Shown here piece by piece: positions 33,253 through 42,908 of a stretch of 58,849 nucleotides of DNA (position 1 is the stretch's first letter; each line of letters starts with the position of its first letter). The notes under the pieces are model-generated. The model saw nothing but the letters and a program-made list of their open reading frames with translations. It did no database searches and was not told where the DNA came from. Made by a program: the position numbers and the translations under genes. Origin of the DNA: Listeria cossartiae subsp. cayugensis (GTDB lineage: Bacteria > Bacillota > Bacilli > Lactobacillales > Listeriaceae); assembly GCF_014229095.1 (NCBI RefSeq), contig NZ_JAARZC010000007.1, forward strand, positions 1-58,849, in the 5' to 3' direction.

Positions 33253-34491
33253 TTATCTCCGGTGCAGAATTTTTTCTTTGACTGTAATAGTCACTGTCTT
33301 TTCGCTAACTTCTCCTGCACTATCTTCAACAACATAAGTCACATGATAAACACCTGCTTTTGTCGAATCAACATCATTTGCTTGGATACGAATAATATTC
33401 GTCAAATCACCATCTTGTTTATCATTGGCTCTGACACCTTCTAATGGATCAAATGTATCTCCCACAACTAGCTCTTTATTAACTGCGCTTATAATTGGTT
33501 TGTCATTGAAAACTCTCACTTGGATTGTTTTCGTAGTTGTTGTCCCATAAGAATCGGTTACTTGATAAGTAACCGAATAAGTACCAGGCACTTGACTATT
33601 AACATCATTTTCAGTTACTTCTATACGACTAGTCACATCACCGTCTTCTGTGTCAAAGGCTGTTACATTTTCTAAAGGATTAAACGTATCACCTACAGAT
33701 AATTCTCTGTTTACAACATGTAAGACTGGCGCATCATTAATAACTTCAATCGTAATCGTTTTTTCTACATGTTTTCCAGCGCTATCCGTTACTTTGTATG
33801 TGACACTGTAACTACCAACTCTATCAGAATTCACATTGTTACTAACTACTTGCACTGACGAAGTCAAATCACCATCCTCTTCATCTGATGCTGTCACATA
33901 TCTATACGGATTGAAATTAGCTCCAACATGGATAGATTGATTTTCAGCATAAATAGATGGCGCATGATTGATTTTTTCAGGCGGTACAACTACATCATCA
34001 TTTCCATCGTTTATTGGTGGTAAAACGATGTCTGTACCCCCACTACCGCCTCCATCATCAATTGGTTTAATAATTGGTTCTTTAGTTGGTAAATTGATTG
34101 CTGGTGATGGAATCGCACTAACTAATTGTTGATTAGTTTGTTTATCGGCCGGAAGTGTACTAATTACACTCAAAGCAACTTCCCCTGCGCTTAACTTCTT
34201 AGTATCAGCTGTAGCATCAATAATAGAAGCAAACTGATCGCTCTTCTTCTTCTCTTTACTCAAAATCCCCTGCAAAATATCTTTTTTTGCATCCGTCTTT
34301 TTAGTATCTTCCTCTTCTAAAATACGATCTAATTTTGATTTTGATACTTGTTTAACTTTTTCTTCTGCTTGATGGCCAACGTTCTCACTCGCATTATCGT
34401 TATATGCGAAAAAAACGCCTGTTCCGATACTGCCTACTAAGCCAACGGAAGCAAGGGCGATAACCACTTTTTTATTCCATTTTGGTGCCAT
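33253..34491 (-). CDS. Surface protein with N-terminal anchor and three Ig-like repeats
   Basis: A 412-aa protein. A signal anchor (residues 5-29, VVIALASVGLVGSIGTGVFF) is followed by a charged linker (about 40-155) and three Ig-like DUF5011 repeats, each about 80 residues, with D-x-EDGD or KQDGD, VTY-x-VxDS and a final VTV-type strand. A fourth repeat lies one frame away just downstream. Such repeats form rigid stalks on conjugation or adhesion surface proteins. It begins 4 bp after the 434-aa gene and has AAAGGATGA as ribosome-binding site. Confidence 0.75.
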   Translation of the reverse strand: MAPKWNKKVVIALASVGLVGSIGTGVFFAYNDNASENVGHQAEEKVKQVSKSKLDRILEEEDTKKTDAKKDILQGILSKEKKKSDQFASIIDATADTKKLSAGEVALSVISTLPADKQTNQQLVSAIPSPAINLPTKEPIIKPIDDGGGSGGTDIVLPPINDGNDDVVVPPEKINHAPSIYAENQSIHVGANFNPYRYVTASDEEDGDLTSSVQVVSNNVNSDRVGSYSVTYKVTDSAGKHVEKTITIEVINDAPVLHVVNRELSVGDTFNPLENVTAFDTEDGDVTSRIEVTENDVNSQVPGTYSVTYQVTDSYGTTTTKTIQVRVFNDKPIISAVNKELVVGDTFDPLEGVRANDKQDGDLTNIIRIQANDVDSTKAGVYHVTYVVEDSAGEVSEKTVTITVKEKILHRR

Positions 34492-34495
34492 TCAA

Positions 34496-35800
34496 TTATT
34501 CATCCTTTCCATCTTTAATTTTCTTTAATTCGTTCTCTAACACTTGTTTATTTTCTTGCAACTTATCTTTGATTTCTTTACTCAAGTTAGTGTTTCCAAG
34601 TTGTTTATTAACTTCGTCCAGCGTTGTTTTCACTAGTTGATAATCTTTGATTTTTACGTTAATATCATCATCTTTGGATATCTTATTACATTCCTCCGCC
34701 TTTTTAACGTCACCTTTACGTAAATAAGCTAATGCCAATTGGCCATAAAGCGCCTGACTTTCACTCTTACCAGTCATCTCCTCCGCCTTAGCTAAGTTAT
34801 TCTCTTTCAAATAAGAGAAACCTAAAAATGCATATCGCGTATTGTTCATACGCAGCTTTTCTGGCGTCTTTTCATACATCTGAGTTACTTTGGTGTAGGC
34901 TTTGCCTAGAAAGGCTATATCGAACGCTATGGCTTCATCAGGGTATGCTTCATAAGCTTCCATTAATATATCTGTATCCATTGCCTCGACTTTCGCTTCT
35001 TCCCATTTCCAAAATTCATCCGGATATTCACTCGCCATTGATTTATAGTCTTTTTCCGACTTTAAAACGCTAAAAGAATCATTGGAATTATTCGCTTTAT
35101 TCGAAGAAAAAAAAGTCACACTGACAAAAATAATAGAACAAATAAGAAGCAGAGAAATTACACTAGCAGCTATCCACTTCCATTTATCTTTAAAAAGGGC
35201 TATTGTTTGGCTTATTGGTATTTGTTTTAAAAGCAAGGAGATTTTGCTAGGGCCAGTTTTTTTCGGTTTTACTTGCTTAATTATTGGCTGTTTAACAGAT
35301 TCTTTTTCCGTTTCCTTTTCAGTTGGTGTAAGAGGTTCTTTATTTGATACATTTATTTCATGCTTGTTTTCTAATTCGTTATCCTTCGATTGAACCTCAT
35401 TTGATTTTATTGGAGGATACGAATTAGAAATGGGTTTCTCTTTTAGACCGGAGGGGTTCTGCTGATTCTTATAAACATCCGTAGTTAAATATTTCATAAT
35501 TTCTTTCTTACGTTTCTTATCTAGCATGTTATTCTTAACACCCAATTCTAACTTTGCTTCAATAGAATTAAGGATATTAAGTTGATCATCAGACTCCCAT
35601 GTAAATAGGCCTACCGTTTGAGATTGTTGATTTTTTGTTTGATTAAGTTCAAATCGAATTTTCGTAAACCCGTTTGATCCATTTAAAAGATCATTGATAG
35701 CATTATGAAACTGACTAAAAAGCATCTCTTGCCCAACAAAAAAAGGTATTTCCTTTTCCACATTTTTTACCACACTAATTCGTATCCACCAAATCAACAT
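34496..35800 (-). CDS. Bitopic conjugation protein with TPR-like extracellular domain
   Basis: A 434-aa protein: N-terminal cytoplasmic domain (1-200), one transmembrane helix at about 212-236 (WIAASVISLLLICSIIFVSVTFF) and an outside helical domain with TPR-like pairs (YPDEAIAFDIAFLGKAYTKV, LGFSYLKENNLAKAEEMTG, LAYLRKGDVKKAEECN). The layout resembles EssB/YukC but similarity is only architectural. Start ATG abuts the stop of the pilin-like gene. In this operon it could connect the channel to wall components. Confidence 0.55.
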   Translation of the reverse strand: MLIWWIRISVVKNVEKEIPFFVGQEMLFSQFHNAINDLLNGSNGFTKIRFELNQTKNQQSQTVGLFTWESDDQLNILNSIEAKLELGVKNNMLDKKRKKEIMKYLTTDVYKNQQNPSGLKEKPISNSYPPIKSNEVQSKDNELENKHEINVSNKEPLTPTEKETEKESVKQPIIKQVKPKKTGPSKISLLLKQIPISQTIALFKDKWKWIAASVISLLLICSIIFVSVTFFSSNKANNSNDSFSVLKSEKDYKSMASEYPDEFWKWEEAKVEAMDTDILMEAYEAYPDEAIAFDIAFLGKAYTKVTQMYEKTPEKLRMNNTRYAFLGFSYLKENNLAKAEEMTGKSESQALYGQLALAYLRKGDVKKAEECNKISKDDDINVKIKDYQLVKTTLDEVNKQLGNTNLSKEIKDKLQENKQVLENELKKIKDGKDE

Positions 35801-36202
35801 TTATTTCACCAGATCAATAACAAATTGAACAATTTGTGGAGCTGCAAAAACGCCACCAATACCAAATAATGTGTTCATAACGATTTTACCAGCAGTTCCA
35901 CTTCTATCTATCCATTTGAATTTCATAATTAAGAAACCAATGGAAACCATCGCTACACCTAGCCATAATGTAATTCCTGTGACGAAATCATAGACACCTT
36001 CTCCAGCTGCATTTACAGAGGATTGAATGTCGCCTGATGTTTTAGCTGCAAAAGCTTGTGTTGGTGCCAGTAAAAATAAGCAGATACTAAAAAAAGCCCC
36101 CATCATTTTCATAATGGTTGGCTTTTGTAAAATTCGATCCTTCATTGATTTTTTTGCAGTAGATGAACTTGTTCTCTCCATGAATTTTTCTTGTTCTTCC
36201 AT
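35801..36202 (-). CDS. Pilin-like (VirB2-type) small membrane protein
   Basis: A 133-aa protein with a long signal sequence (cleavage plausible after AFA near residue 54) and a mature part with two hydrophobic helices (about 77-97 and 110-131), the size and topology of VirB2/TrbC-type subunits. It starts with GAAGATGA upstream, directly before the TPR-like gene. The call is by topology and operon position. Confidence 0.6.
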   Translation of the reverse strand: MEEQEKFMERTSSSTAKKSMKDRILQKPTIMKMMGAFFSICLFLLAPTQAFAAKTSGDIQSSVNAAGEGVYDFVTGITLWLGVAMVSIGFLIMKFKWIDRSGTAGKIVMNTLFGIGGVFAAPQIVQFVIDLVK

Positions 36203-36535
36203 TTATTCATCTTCCTTTCTTTTGTTACTATTTTCATCAGTAGGTTTTAACTGTTCTTCTTGCTTCGAATGAGTGACTTTATTGGTCATTAAATCTACTC
36301 CATTCTCTTTCGGACTTTCCCCTTGCTTTTTACGCAGTTGGGAATTTTCTACTTGTAGCTTCGCCATCTGTTGTAGCAACATTCTGGAGCCTTCATCAAT
36401 ATTATTTTTTTCTAACTCTTTTACTTTTAATTGATGTAATAAATCATTGGGATCTTCTCCATTTGCTTCTGCTAACAAGTTGAAAAGACTAGTAACTTTC
36501 GTCTTTTCTGCTTTGGTAATCATTTGCATTTGCAT
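36203..36535 (-). CDS. Hypothetical helical protein, 110 aa
   Basis: A soluble, mostly helical, charged protein with a possible coiled coil (LKVKELEKNNIDEGSRMLLQQMAKLQVENSQLRKKQ near 43-75) and a polar C-tail. It has TAGGAGG at its start and adjoins the pilin-like gene with zero gap. No family recognised. Confidence 0.5.
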   Translation of the reverse strand: MQMQMITKAEKTKVTSLFNLLAEANGEDPNDLLHQLKVKELEKNNIDEGSRMLLQQMAKLQVENSQLRKKQGESPKENGVDLMTNKVTHSKQEEQLKPTDENSNKRKEDE

Positions 36536-36643
36536 CCTCCTATCCTTGTTTTTTCACAAAATAAAAAACCATCTATTTTATAGATCGTTTCATCTTGTCA
36601 CTATAGTTGCTGCATCACCACCTTTACTTTCATATAAGAATAA

Positions 36644-37327
36644 TTAAGCAAATCTCTCCTTTAGTTTATTTATATATATTACTTTTCCCTTCTTTAGTTC
36701 AACCTCGTACCTTGATAAGTTGGCATAAACTAAATATTGATTACCACTCACGTTTCTAATATCGTCCACAATGAATCCATCATTTTTAAAAAAAGTTGTT
36801 ATGACTTTTCCATCTTCCAGTAACCTATATTCTTCTATTTTCTGATTAAATCTCTCAGTTTCTAAATTTTCTTTTTCTCTGGCCTCCTTCCGTTCATTTT
36901 CTTCTTTCATTGTTTGTTGTTGTTTTTCAAATCTTCCTAATAAGAGATCGTATGCACTTTGTGCCTTTTCCGTAAAGGACACCGATCTCCAGATACTTTT
37001 CTCGTAGTCCTTCAAAGCTTCTTTGAAAATTATTACATCTACTTCTGGTATTTCTGATAGTGGGGATATAGCTCTTCCTACTAAAATACCCGGAAATTTA
37101 TTGGATGTTCGATCGCATTTTATTCGTACACGTTTATTTAATTGATATTTATCTATGAACAGATTAAGTCTTATTTTACTTAGTAATTTCCCGTAAATAA
37201 TAATTATCACTATAAAAAAAGTCGATATTCCCATTAAAAATGAATGCATGGGTAAAATGAAAAATCCAATAATCGAACATATACATAATATATTGAGAAA
37301 AATTCGTACTTTATCATGCTTTTTCAT
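36644..37327 (-). CDS. Membrane protein, 227 aa, paralogue of the 258-aa neighbour
   Basis: Two hydrophobic segments at about 8-27 and 28-47, then a cytosolic part with a coiled coil (about 125-170). The motif FKEALKDYEKSIWRSVSFTEKAQSAYDLLL and the C-terminal strand-rich end (VSGNQYLVYANLSRYEV) recur in the next gene (EEALEKYMNSSWRTVNFTRKAQKAFDDLI and EISMGYSLVYINSDQY). So this and the 258-aa gene are a tandem duplicate. No family recognised. Confidence 0.55.
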   Translation of the reverse strand: MKKHDKVRIFLNILCICSIIGFFILPMHSFLMGISTFFIVIIIIYGKLLSKIRLNLFIDKYQLNKRVRIKCDRTSNKFPGILVGRAISPLSEIPEVDVIIFKEALKDYEKSIWRSVSFTEKAQSAYDLLLGRFEKQQQTMKEENERKEAREKENLETERFNQKIEEYRLLEDGKVITTFFKNDGFIVDDIRNVSGNQYLVYANLSRYEVELKKGKVIYINKLKERFA

Positions 37328-37351
37328 AACTTAAAATACAACCTCCTTTAA

Positions 37352-38128
37352 TTAATCTCCCTCGATAAGTATAGGAGAAGACAGCATTTCATTTTCATGT
37401 GAATGCCAGTTATAGACATCTATTACCTTGTCTCCTACTACTCTAATAATATATTGATCAGAATTAATATATACTAGAGAATAACCCATCGAAATTTCTT
37501 GGATTTTAGTTACTATCAAATTTTTCTTTTGAAAGTAATGCTTTATCTCACTTTCTTGCCTTCTACGTAAAGCTAACTTCCATTCTCGATCAAATAACCT
37601 GCTTTCATCGTGAAGATTTTTTTCCCAGTCTGCGTTTCGTTTGTCTAAATTCTCTAACATCCTTTGCTGAAAAGCTGAAACGGCTAGTCGTTGTTCATCA
37701 ATTTGTTGAATCAAGTCATCGAAAGCTTTTTGAGCTTTTCTTGTAAAGTTAACTGTCCTCCAAGAACTGTTCATATACTTTTCTAATGCTTCTTCAAAGA
37801 TCTCCACATTAACCCTTGCTACACGGATTAATGGAGGCTGAATGAATGAACCTATAGTACTCACTTCATTAGTTTGACCAGAATTAAATTCTTTTGACGT
37901 CAACGACTCTTTTCTAAGATTCCTACATCGTTTCATGATGAGTTTTAATTCCGTTTTTACCATAGATCTCGCTAATGTCACGACTAAGATTAAAGCACCA
38001 GCTAACACTTTTGTCAAAAGTTGAAAATCGTCCTTATCTTCCATTGGGATTAGTATCACTAGTATCGCTAAAACAATTATTACGTTTAAGGATATTCTTT
38101 CATATCCTAACCATTTATCTTTTTTCAT
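37352..38128 (-). CDS. Membrane protein, 258 aa, paralogue of the 227-aa neighbour
   Basis: Two hydrophobic segments (about 11-27 and 37-54) and a helical cytosolic domain (about 130-190) followed by a strand-rich C-terminus. Shares with the 227-aa protein the SxWRxVxFTxKAQxAxDxL signature. Its start overlaps the 150-aa gene by 4 bp (ATGA). Probably an inner-membrane transfer accessory. Confidence 0.55.
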   Translation of the reverse strand: MKKDKWLGYERISLNVIIVLAILVILIPMEDKDDFQLLTKVLAGALILVVTLARSMVKTELKLIMKRCRNLRKESLTSKEFNSGQTNEVSTIGSFIQPPLIRVARVNVEIFEEALEKYMNSSWRTVNFTRKAQKAFDDLIQQIDEQRLAVSAFQQRMLENLDKRNADWEKNLHDESRLFDREWKLALRRRQESEIKHYFQKKNLIVTKIQEISMGYSLVYINSDQYIIRVVGDKVIDVYNWHSHENEMLSSPILIEGD

Positions 38129-38577
38129 GTAATATCACTATCACTAGAAAATCCCTCTAGTTCCAGCAAAAGCATTTCTACTTCGTTCATAAGCGATGCT
38201 TTTTCTATCCGTAATTCCTCCAGCGCATGCTCTAAAGATTGATTTTCATTTAGAAGAAAACTTATTGTTGACTCGAGCAGGTAGCCATTTTTTACTGGCT
38301 TAAACAAATCTTCTTTCGGTGATATCTTAAAAGAGGCACATTCTAACTTTCTCTCCTGCAACATTTTTTTGTTTTCCTCACTTAATCTTTGTATTTCCAT
38401 TTCCAACCAACCGACTCTATTTAGAAATTTTTCTATAGTATCCTTACTATTTTCTGATGAAACCCGTTCTTGTCTACTAGCAATTACCATTATTAAAGCT
38501 ATTACAAATAACGCGGTTAACAAAATAACCACCACTCCATCCACAAATTCCACCTTTAATTGATTGATGCTGTTCAA
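38125..38577 (-). CDS. Bitopic coiled-coil protein, 150 aa
   Basis: One N-terminal transmembrane helix (about 13-33) and two coiled-coil stretches (about 55-75 and 108-143). It opens the group of three small membrane genes and overlaps the next. Unknown function. Confidence 0.5.
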   Translation of the reverse strand: MNSINQLKVEFVDGVVVILLTALFVIALIMVIASRQERVSSENSKDTIEKFLNRVGWLEMEIQRLSEENKKMLQERKLECASFKISPKEDLFKPVKNGYLLESTISFLLNENQSLEHALEELRIEKASLMNEVEMLLLELEGFSSDSDIT

Positions 38578-38610
38578 TATTTATTCCTCCTCTATTTGTG
38601 TTTGACTCAC

Positions 38611-39402
38611 TTATTTTCCGTCTTCGTAGGTATCTAGTTTAGATCCAGAATAAACATCGCTCATCGTGTCTTCAGTAGCTTGATAGTTACCTTTATTATC
38701 TTTTTCTAAATACATCGTGAACGTATGACTATTCTTTAGCATAGGTGCTTTATTTCCTTGTTGAAATAGCTCGCCTATCGCCCAAAATTGTAGTACAGCA
38801 TTTGCTTTTTGTGTTAAATCTGATGGATATTTACTCAATGCTAAGTTTTGATCAAATCCAATTAAACTGTCCATATATGAGTTAGCTTGATTAGCAAGAG
38901 CATTCATCGCTAGTCCTTTCACTTCCACCGTAACTTCTGCTCCGTTATCACTTTCTTTGCTGTCAATAACCTTGTAGTCATTCACTTGTTCAAAGTATTT
39001 AACCATTGCTGTTGCATACTCGCTCTTGATTTTCTCAGGAGTATATAATTCAGAAAATCCTTGATATTCAATTACTAACGGATACTCGATTGGCGTTACT
39101 GCACCAACTCTGTCGTAAAAGAATTTCTTTTGCTCTTCTTTAAAACTAGAAGTGCTTTCGCCCGTTACATCCTTAATTTCAGCTGTTTTCGCATCGTAAA
39201 TGTAACTCAGATATCTTTCAGCTACGTATTTTGAATCTTGCAAGCTGCTTTTTTGTTCTACTTTTTCAGTTGTTTCCGTTTGGGTTTGAGTTTGAGGTTG
39301 CGAAGCTGGAGCATTTGCGGCACTTTGGCCACAACCGGATAGGGGTAGGATAAGCATTGCTGCTACCAGGGAAGTTGTAATTAATTTTGTTTGTTTTTTC
39401 AT
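38611..39402 (-). CDS. Lipoprotein of the DUF5105 type
   Basis: A 263-aa lipoprotein: signal peptide with lipobox LSGC at 22-25, a Thr/Gln-rich linker and an alpha/beta domain with FYDRVGAVTPIEYPLVIEYQ and LVIEYQGFSELYTP. Resembles DUF5105-like lipoproteins of Bacilli. The end of the signal peptide, MLILPLSG, has the hydrophobic octapeptide look of enterococcal sex-pheromone precursors. RBS TGGAGG. Its place in the transfer operon suggests a surface role. Confidence 0.65.
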   Translation of the reverse strand: MKKQTKLITTSLVAAMLILPLSGCGQSAANAPASQPQTQTQTETTEKVEQKSSLQDSKYVAERYLSYIYDAKTAEIKDVTGESTSSFKEEQKKFFYDRVGAVTPIEYPLVIEYQGFSELYTPEKIKSEYATAMVKYFEQVNDYKVIDSKESDNGAEVTVEVKGLAMNALANQANSYMDSLIGFDQNLALSKYPSDLTQKANAVLQFWAIGELFQQGNKAPMLKNSHTFTMYLEKDNKGNYQATEDTMSDVYSGSKLDTYEDGK

Positions 39403-39445
39403 TGTAATTCCTCCAAATAGTTATTATGTTTTTATTTATTTGACA

Positions 39446-39805
39446 CTATAATGCGCCCAAGATTTTGATGTTTTGCATCATTGCATAAATAATCGTTGCA
39501 AAGTCTGTTTCATCAAAAATAAGTTCAAATTCATTTTCGTACCCTTTATATTTTCCGAAGTTTAGGAACTCGACTTTCTTTAGTTCCATTTCTAATGTTT
39601 TTTTCGTTTGTTTGGCTTTTAATTTAATTAGATTATTAGGTACTGTCTTTTGTAGCTCGTAAAAAGCTTTAATGAAATCAGCTTCGTTAAATTGTTGTGG
39701 AATGCACACAGTCGCTCTATGATTGACTAGTTTAGTATTATTTAAATGTTTCCGATTTTTTGGCATGTAAAGTGTCACTTGAATTTTTTTCATTCTTTTT
39801 GTCAT
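39446..39805 (-). CDS. Hypothetical basic protein, 119 aa
   Basis: A small basic alpha/beta protein starting MTKRMKKIQVTLYMPKNRKH and ending with a hydrophobic helix FATIIYAMMQNIKILGAL. Good ribosome-binding site AAAGGAGC. It lies between the terminator after the adhesin gene and the lipoprotein gene. No family recognised. Confidence 0.5.
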   Translation of the reverse strand: MTKRMKKIQVTLYMPKNRKHLNNTKLVNHRATVCIPQQFNEADFIKAFYELQKTVPNNLIKLKAKQTKKTLEMELKKVEFLNFGKYKGYENEFELIFDETDFATIIYAMMQNIKILGAL

Positions 39806-39840
39806 GTCACAGCTCCTTTCTGCATTTAATTAACGATTCA

Positions 39841-39879
39841 ATAAAAAAGAGAGCAACTTTCGCTACTCTCCTTTTATAG
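39841..39879 (-). terminator. Terminator after the adhesin gene
   Basis: Minus-strand GAGAGTAGC and GTTGCTCTC form a stem around GAAA, followed by TTTTTTATT. Confidence 0.8.
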
Positions 39880-39885
39880 TTGCTA

Positions 39886-42780
39886 TTAATTTTGGTTCAA
39901 ACGTTTTCTTCTAAGTTGTACTAGTAAATAGATTCCTACAGCAGTCAAAATAGTTCCTAGGCTATAAAGCATCAAATCTAGGGAGCTATCGCCCGTGCTA
40001 GGTAGGAAGCCTTTTTGGACAGGTAATTTTTCATTATGCATGATAGTTTTTGTTACTTTACCATCCTTGACCGTAAATTTCACAGTTGAGGTATTTAATT
40101 TGTAACCATCGTTAGGAATTTTTTCAGTAAGTTCATATTCACCTTCCGGAAGATTAAACTTCTTAGCTGTGTTTGTAGAAACCCACGTTAAATCAACATC
40201 TTTTCCTTCGATATGCAGAGTCGCCCCTGGCAATTCCTTATCTCCAGTGATATCTGTTTTACTAACTTCTACATCCCCTTTTTTAAGGATGTTTGTAACA
40301 TTTACATTTGCCCAGACAATTTTTGTTTGATCATCTTTATATTTTAGCGTAAATGAAACTGGTTTTAATTCTTTGTACTCAGCTGGCAAGTTGGTTTCAA
40401 CCAAATTATATTTTCCTAAATATAATTCTTTAGTTGATTCAAATTTACCTTCTTTATTAGTTTTCAAGTGATCAACTACTTCACCTTTTTTAGCACGAAC
40501 TGTACCATCTGGTGTAACAATATTTTCTTTTGCAACGACATCAAACTCAATGTTCGCAGCCGGAACTTGCTTGTAAACTACTTTTTCTGAAGTAGATTTT
40601 TCAGTGTCAATAATTTCCTTAGTTTTAATACCTCGTACTTTACCTTTTGCCGGAGCATCGCTAAAGCTTAATGTGATCATATCTCCATCATTTTCTTCAC
40701 TAACAGTAAACGAAATTTCTTCTTTATTAAGAAGATATCCGTGCGGAGCTTTTACTTCCACAAGCTTATAATCACCGAATACCAACGATTCTGGCAATAC
40801 AAGTGTTCCGTCTGCTGCGGTTGTAAATTCAGTTAGATCTTTTTCAGTTGGATAATTGATATGTTGCGAAATAAAATTGCCTTCGCTATCCTTAATTTTG
40901 AAAGTTGCTCCTGCACGAGGAATTACTTTCCCTGTTTCTATATCCTTTTTGAGAATTTTCACTTTAGCTTCAATGACTTTATCTTCCAGGATATAATGGA
41001 ATTTTTGACCTTCTTCGCTAATCGTTACTTCAAAATCAGCTACTGATTTGTAGCCAATTGGCGTTTTAGTTTCACTAATTTTATAAGTCCCGAACGGAAG
41101 ATTTTTGAAGCTTGCTGCACCGTTTAAGTCTGTTGTTTGAATTTGCGCAACGACACCAGTAGATTTAAGTGTAGCAGTGAACTCAGCTCCAAATAAAGGC
41201 TGTTTCTGGCCCTCTGGCAGAGTATTTAGCATACTTTGAAGCAAAGGCTTATTAGCAAACTTAATAAGTTCAAAACCGCCTTTAATGACTGTATCGTTAC
41301 TAGTTGTATTCCCTAGTAAAAGTTCGGTTACATCGTCTTTTTGGTCAATTTTAACCGGATAAATCGTTTTATCGATGTTGTAACCAGTTGGAGCTTTTGT
41401 TTCTTTTACATAAACGGTTTTAGATGCTCCGCCTAACAGCATTTTCTTTGAAGTGGCTGATAAATCTTGGGAAATGGTAATTTCCTCAAGTAATTTAGTA
41501 GCTGCTGCATCTTCATAAATACCGTACTTAGCACCTACAAGACTAGCATCACCCTGCGCAGTATCACCTGTTTCAGAATCCGCTTTTTTCACTTTCACTT
41601 GGAAAGAAATGGCTTTGTTCGTCACGTTTAAGAGCGTTGTTTCTGCTGCTCTCACAGTTACTTTACGCGGTGTTCTATCAATGGTATAACCAGCTGGAGC
41701 TTTTGTTTCTACTACAGTGTAATCTCCAATTAAAAGATCTTTTGCCGTAATAGTTCCATCAGCAGTAGTTTTTACGTGTGCTACGACTTTTCCAGAACTA
41801 TCTTTCACATCGTACTCTGCATTAGCAAGCGTACGATTATCAGAACCAGTTTTTTTGATCTTCAAATCGCCTACCTGTGCTTCAAATGTAGCTTTAATAT
41901 CAGTAACTGAAATTGGGTCACGAACTCCCCCAGCTGAAACTAATCTTTGCACATTTGAACTTGATGGATTAAACATTAATGCAGATTTAGGACGCAGGTT
42001 AGTGTCAACATCAAATGAAATTGTTTTATCATAATCTGCAGGAGCAGTTAATTTGAAATCTTCATCTGCATTAATAGTAACATTTCCTTTGTACTCTTTA
42101 CCGCTCCTAGTAACTAAGGTAATATTTGCTGGTAAAGAAATAGTTTGAGTAACATTTACATCAGACTCTAAAACATGTTGATAGTAACCTGTTTCTTGTC
42201 TCTTAGTAGTTGAGTTCCATGTAGCTTTTTGACTTTTATTAGTAATAGAAAACTTACCCATTGCTGCTGGTTTTGTTCTAGCTTTTTCTAATAAATATTT
42301 CACTCCTGAATCGGCAGCCATCGCTGGACTATCAAAATGACCCAAATAATAATTTAGTGCGACGTAAGTATCTACATAATTTTTTTCGCTAGTCCCATTA
42401 TGCGGATACCCATATGCTAAAATGTTATAAACACCAGCGTCTGTGTATACAGATTCTGCATAATTAATATTGACTGGAAAATCTTTTGCTGGGTCAATAC
42501 AGAAGGCTACCTTTCCACCAACATTAATATAAGATGTTGAAGTTGTATATCCACCATAATTAGCACTCCAGCTTCCTGAACTACTACCTGTAGATTTCAG
42601 TAGTGGTCTTGGATTTTTACTAGTCATAACAGCTTCACCAGAATCAGTTTGTCCTACTTTAAATCCATTATTTTCTGCTGCTTTTGCCGTAATCAAAGGT
42701 GAAAAAATTTGAATTATCAAAGATAAAATTAGCAGCATTGCAATTGATACTTTTGTTAATTGAACGTGTTTTTTCTTCAT
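39886..42780 (-). CDS. LPSTG-anchored adhesin/pilin with thioester-like and six Cna_B domains
   Basis: A 964-aa surface protein. Signal peptide (1-34), a thioester-like domain (about 55-190) beginning SANYGGYTTS with FCIDPAKDFP as the candidate reactive Cys, then six Cna_B (SpaA-type) repeats from about 305 to 925, each ending in an E-x-KAPxGY or equivalent. The wall anchor is LPSTGD, a hydrophobic helix and RRKR near 936-964. A chromosomal sortase must anchor it, since none is visible here. It likely promotes mating-pair contact or host adhesion. Flanked by terminators; RBS AGGAGG. Confidence 0.9.
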   Translation of the reverse strand: MKKKHVQLTKVSIAMLLILSLIIQIFSPLITAKAAENNGFKVGQTDSGEAVMTSKNPRPLLKSTGSSSGSWSANYGGYTTSTSYINVGGKVAFCIDPAKDFPVNINYAESVYTDAGVYNILAYGYPHNGTSEKNYVDTYVALNYYLGHFDSPAMAADSGVKYLLEKARTKPAAMGKFSITNKSQKATWNSTTKRQETGYYQHVLESDVNVTQTISLPANITLVTRSGKEYKGNVTINADEDFKLTAPADYDKTISFDVDTNLRPKSALMFNPSSSNVQRLVSAGGVRDPISVTDIKATFEAQVGDLKIKKTGSDNRTLANAEYDVKDSSGKVVAHVKTTADGTITAKDLLIGDYTVVETKAPAGYTIDRTPRKVTVRAAETTLLNVTNKAISFQVKVKKADSETGDTAQGDASLVGAKYGIYEDAAATKLLEEITISQDLSATSKKMLLGGASKTVYVKETKAPTGYNIDKTIYPVKIDQKDDVTELLLGNTTSNDTVIKGGFELIKFANKPLLQSMLNTLPEGQKQPLFGAEFTATLKSTGVVAQIQTTDLNGAASFKNLPFGTYKISETKTPIGYKSVADFEVTISEEGQKFHYILEDKVIEAKVKILKKDIETGKVIPRAGATFKIKDSEGNFISQHINYPTEKDLTEFTTAADGTLVLPESLVFGDYKLVEVKAPHGYLLNKEEISFTVSEENDGDMITLSFSDAPAKGKVRGIKTKEIIDTEKSTSEKVVYKQVPAANIEFDVVAKENIVTPDGTVRAKKGEVVDHLKTNKEGKFESTKELYLGKYNLVETNLPAEYKELKPVSFTLKYKDDQTKIVWANVNVTNILKKGDVEVSKTDITGDKELPGATLHIEGKDVDLTWVSTNTAKKFNLPEGEYELTEKIPNDGYKLNTSTVKFTVKDGKVTKTIMHNEKLPVQKGFLPSTGDSSLDLMLYSLGTILTAVGIYLLVQLRRKRLNQN

Positions 42781-42867
42781 GTTTACCTCCTATTTATATT
42801 CTAATGCTTTAATTTATCGAAAAATTGTTGGCGCTCTAATATTCATCAAATTCACTCCAATAAAAAA

Positions 42868-42898
42868 AAGCAATGCATTAAATGCATTGCTCTTTTTT
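42868..42898 (-). terminator. Terminator after the 348-aa gene
   Basis: AGCAATGCATT and its complement around AA, with a T-run on both strands, before the adhesin gene. Confidence 0.75.
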
Positions 42899-42908
42899 GA
42901 TTATTTAA

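Noticed and set aside
35801-35820. Possible gene fusion of the pilin-like and TPR-like proteins
   Set aside because: A clear stop codon separates them and the next ATG has its own GGTGA site.
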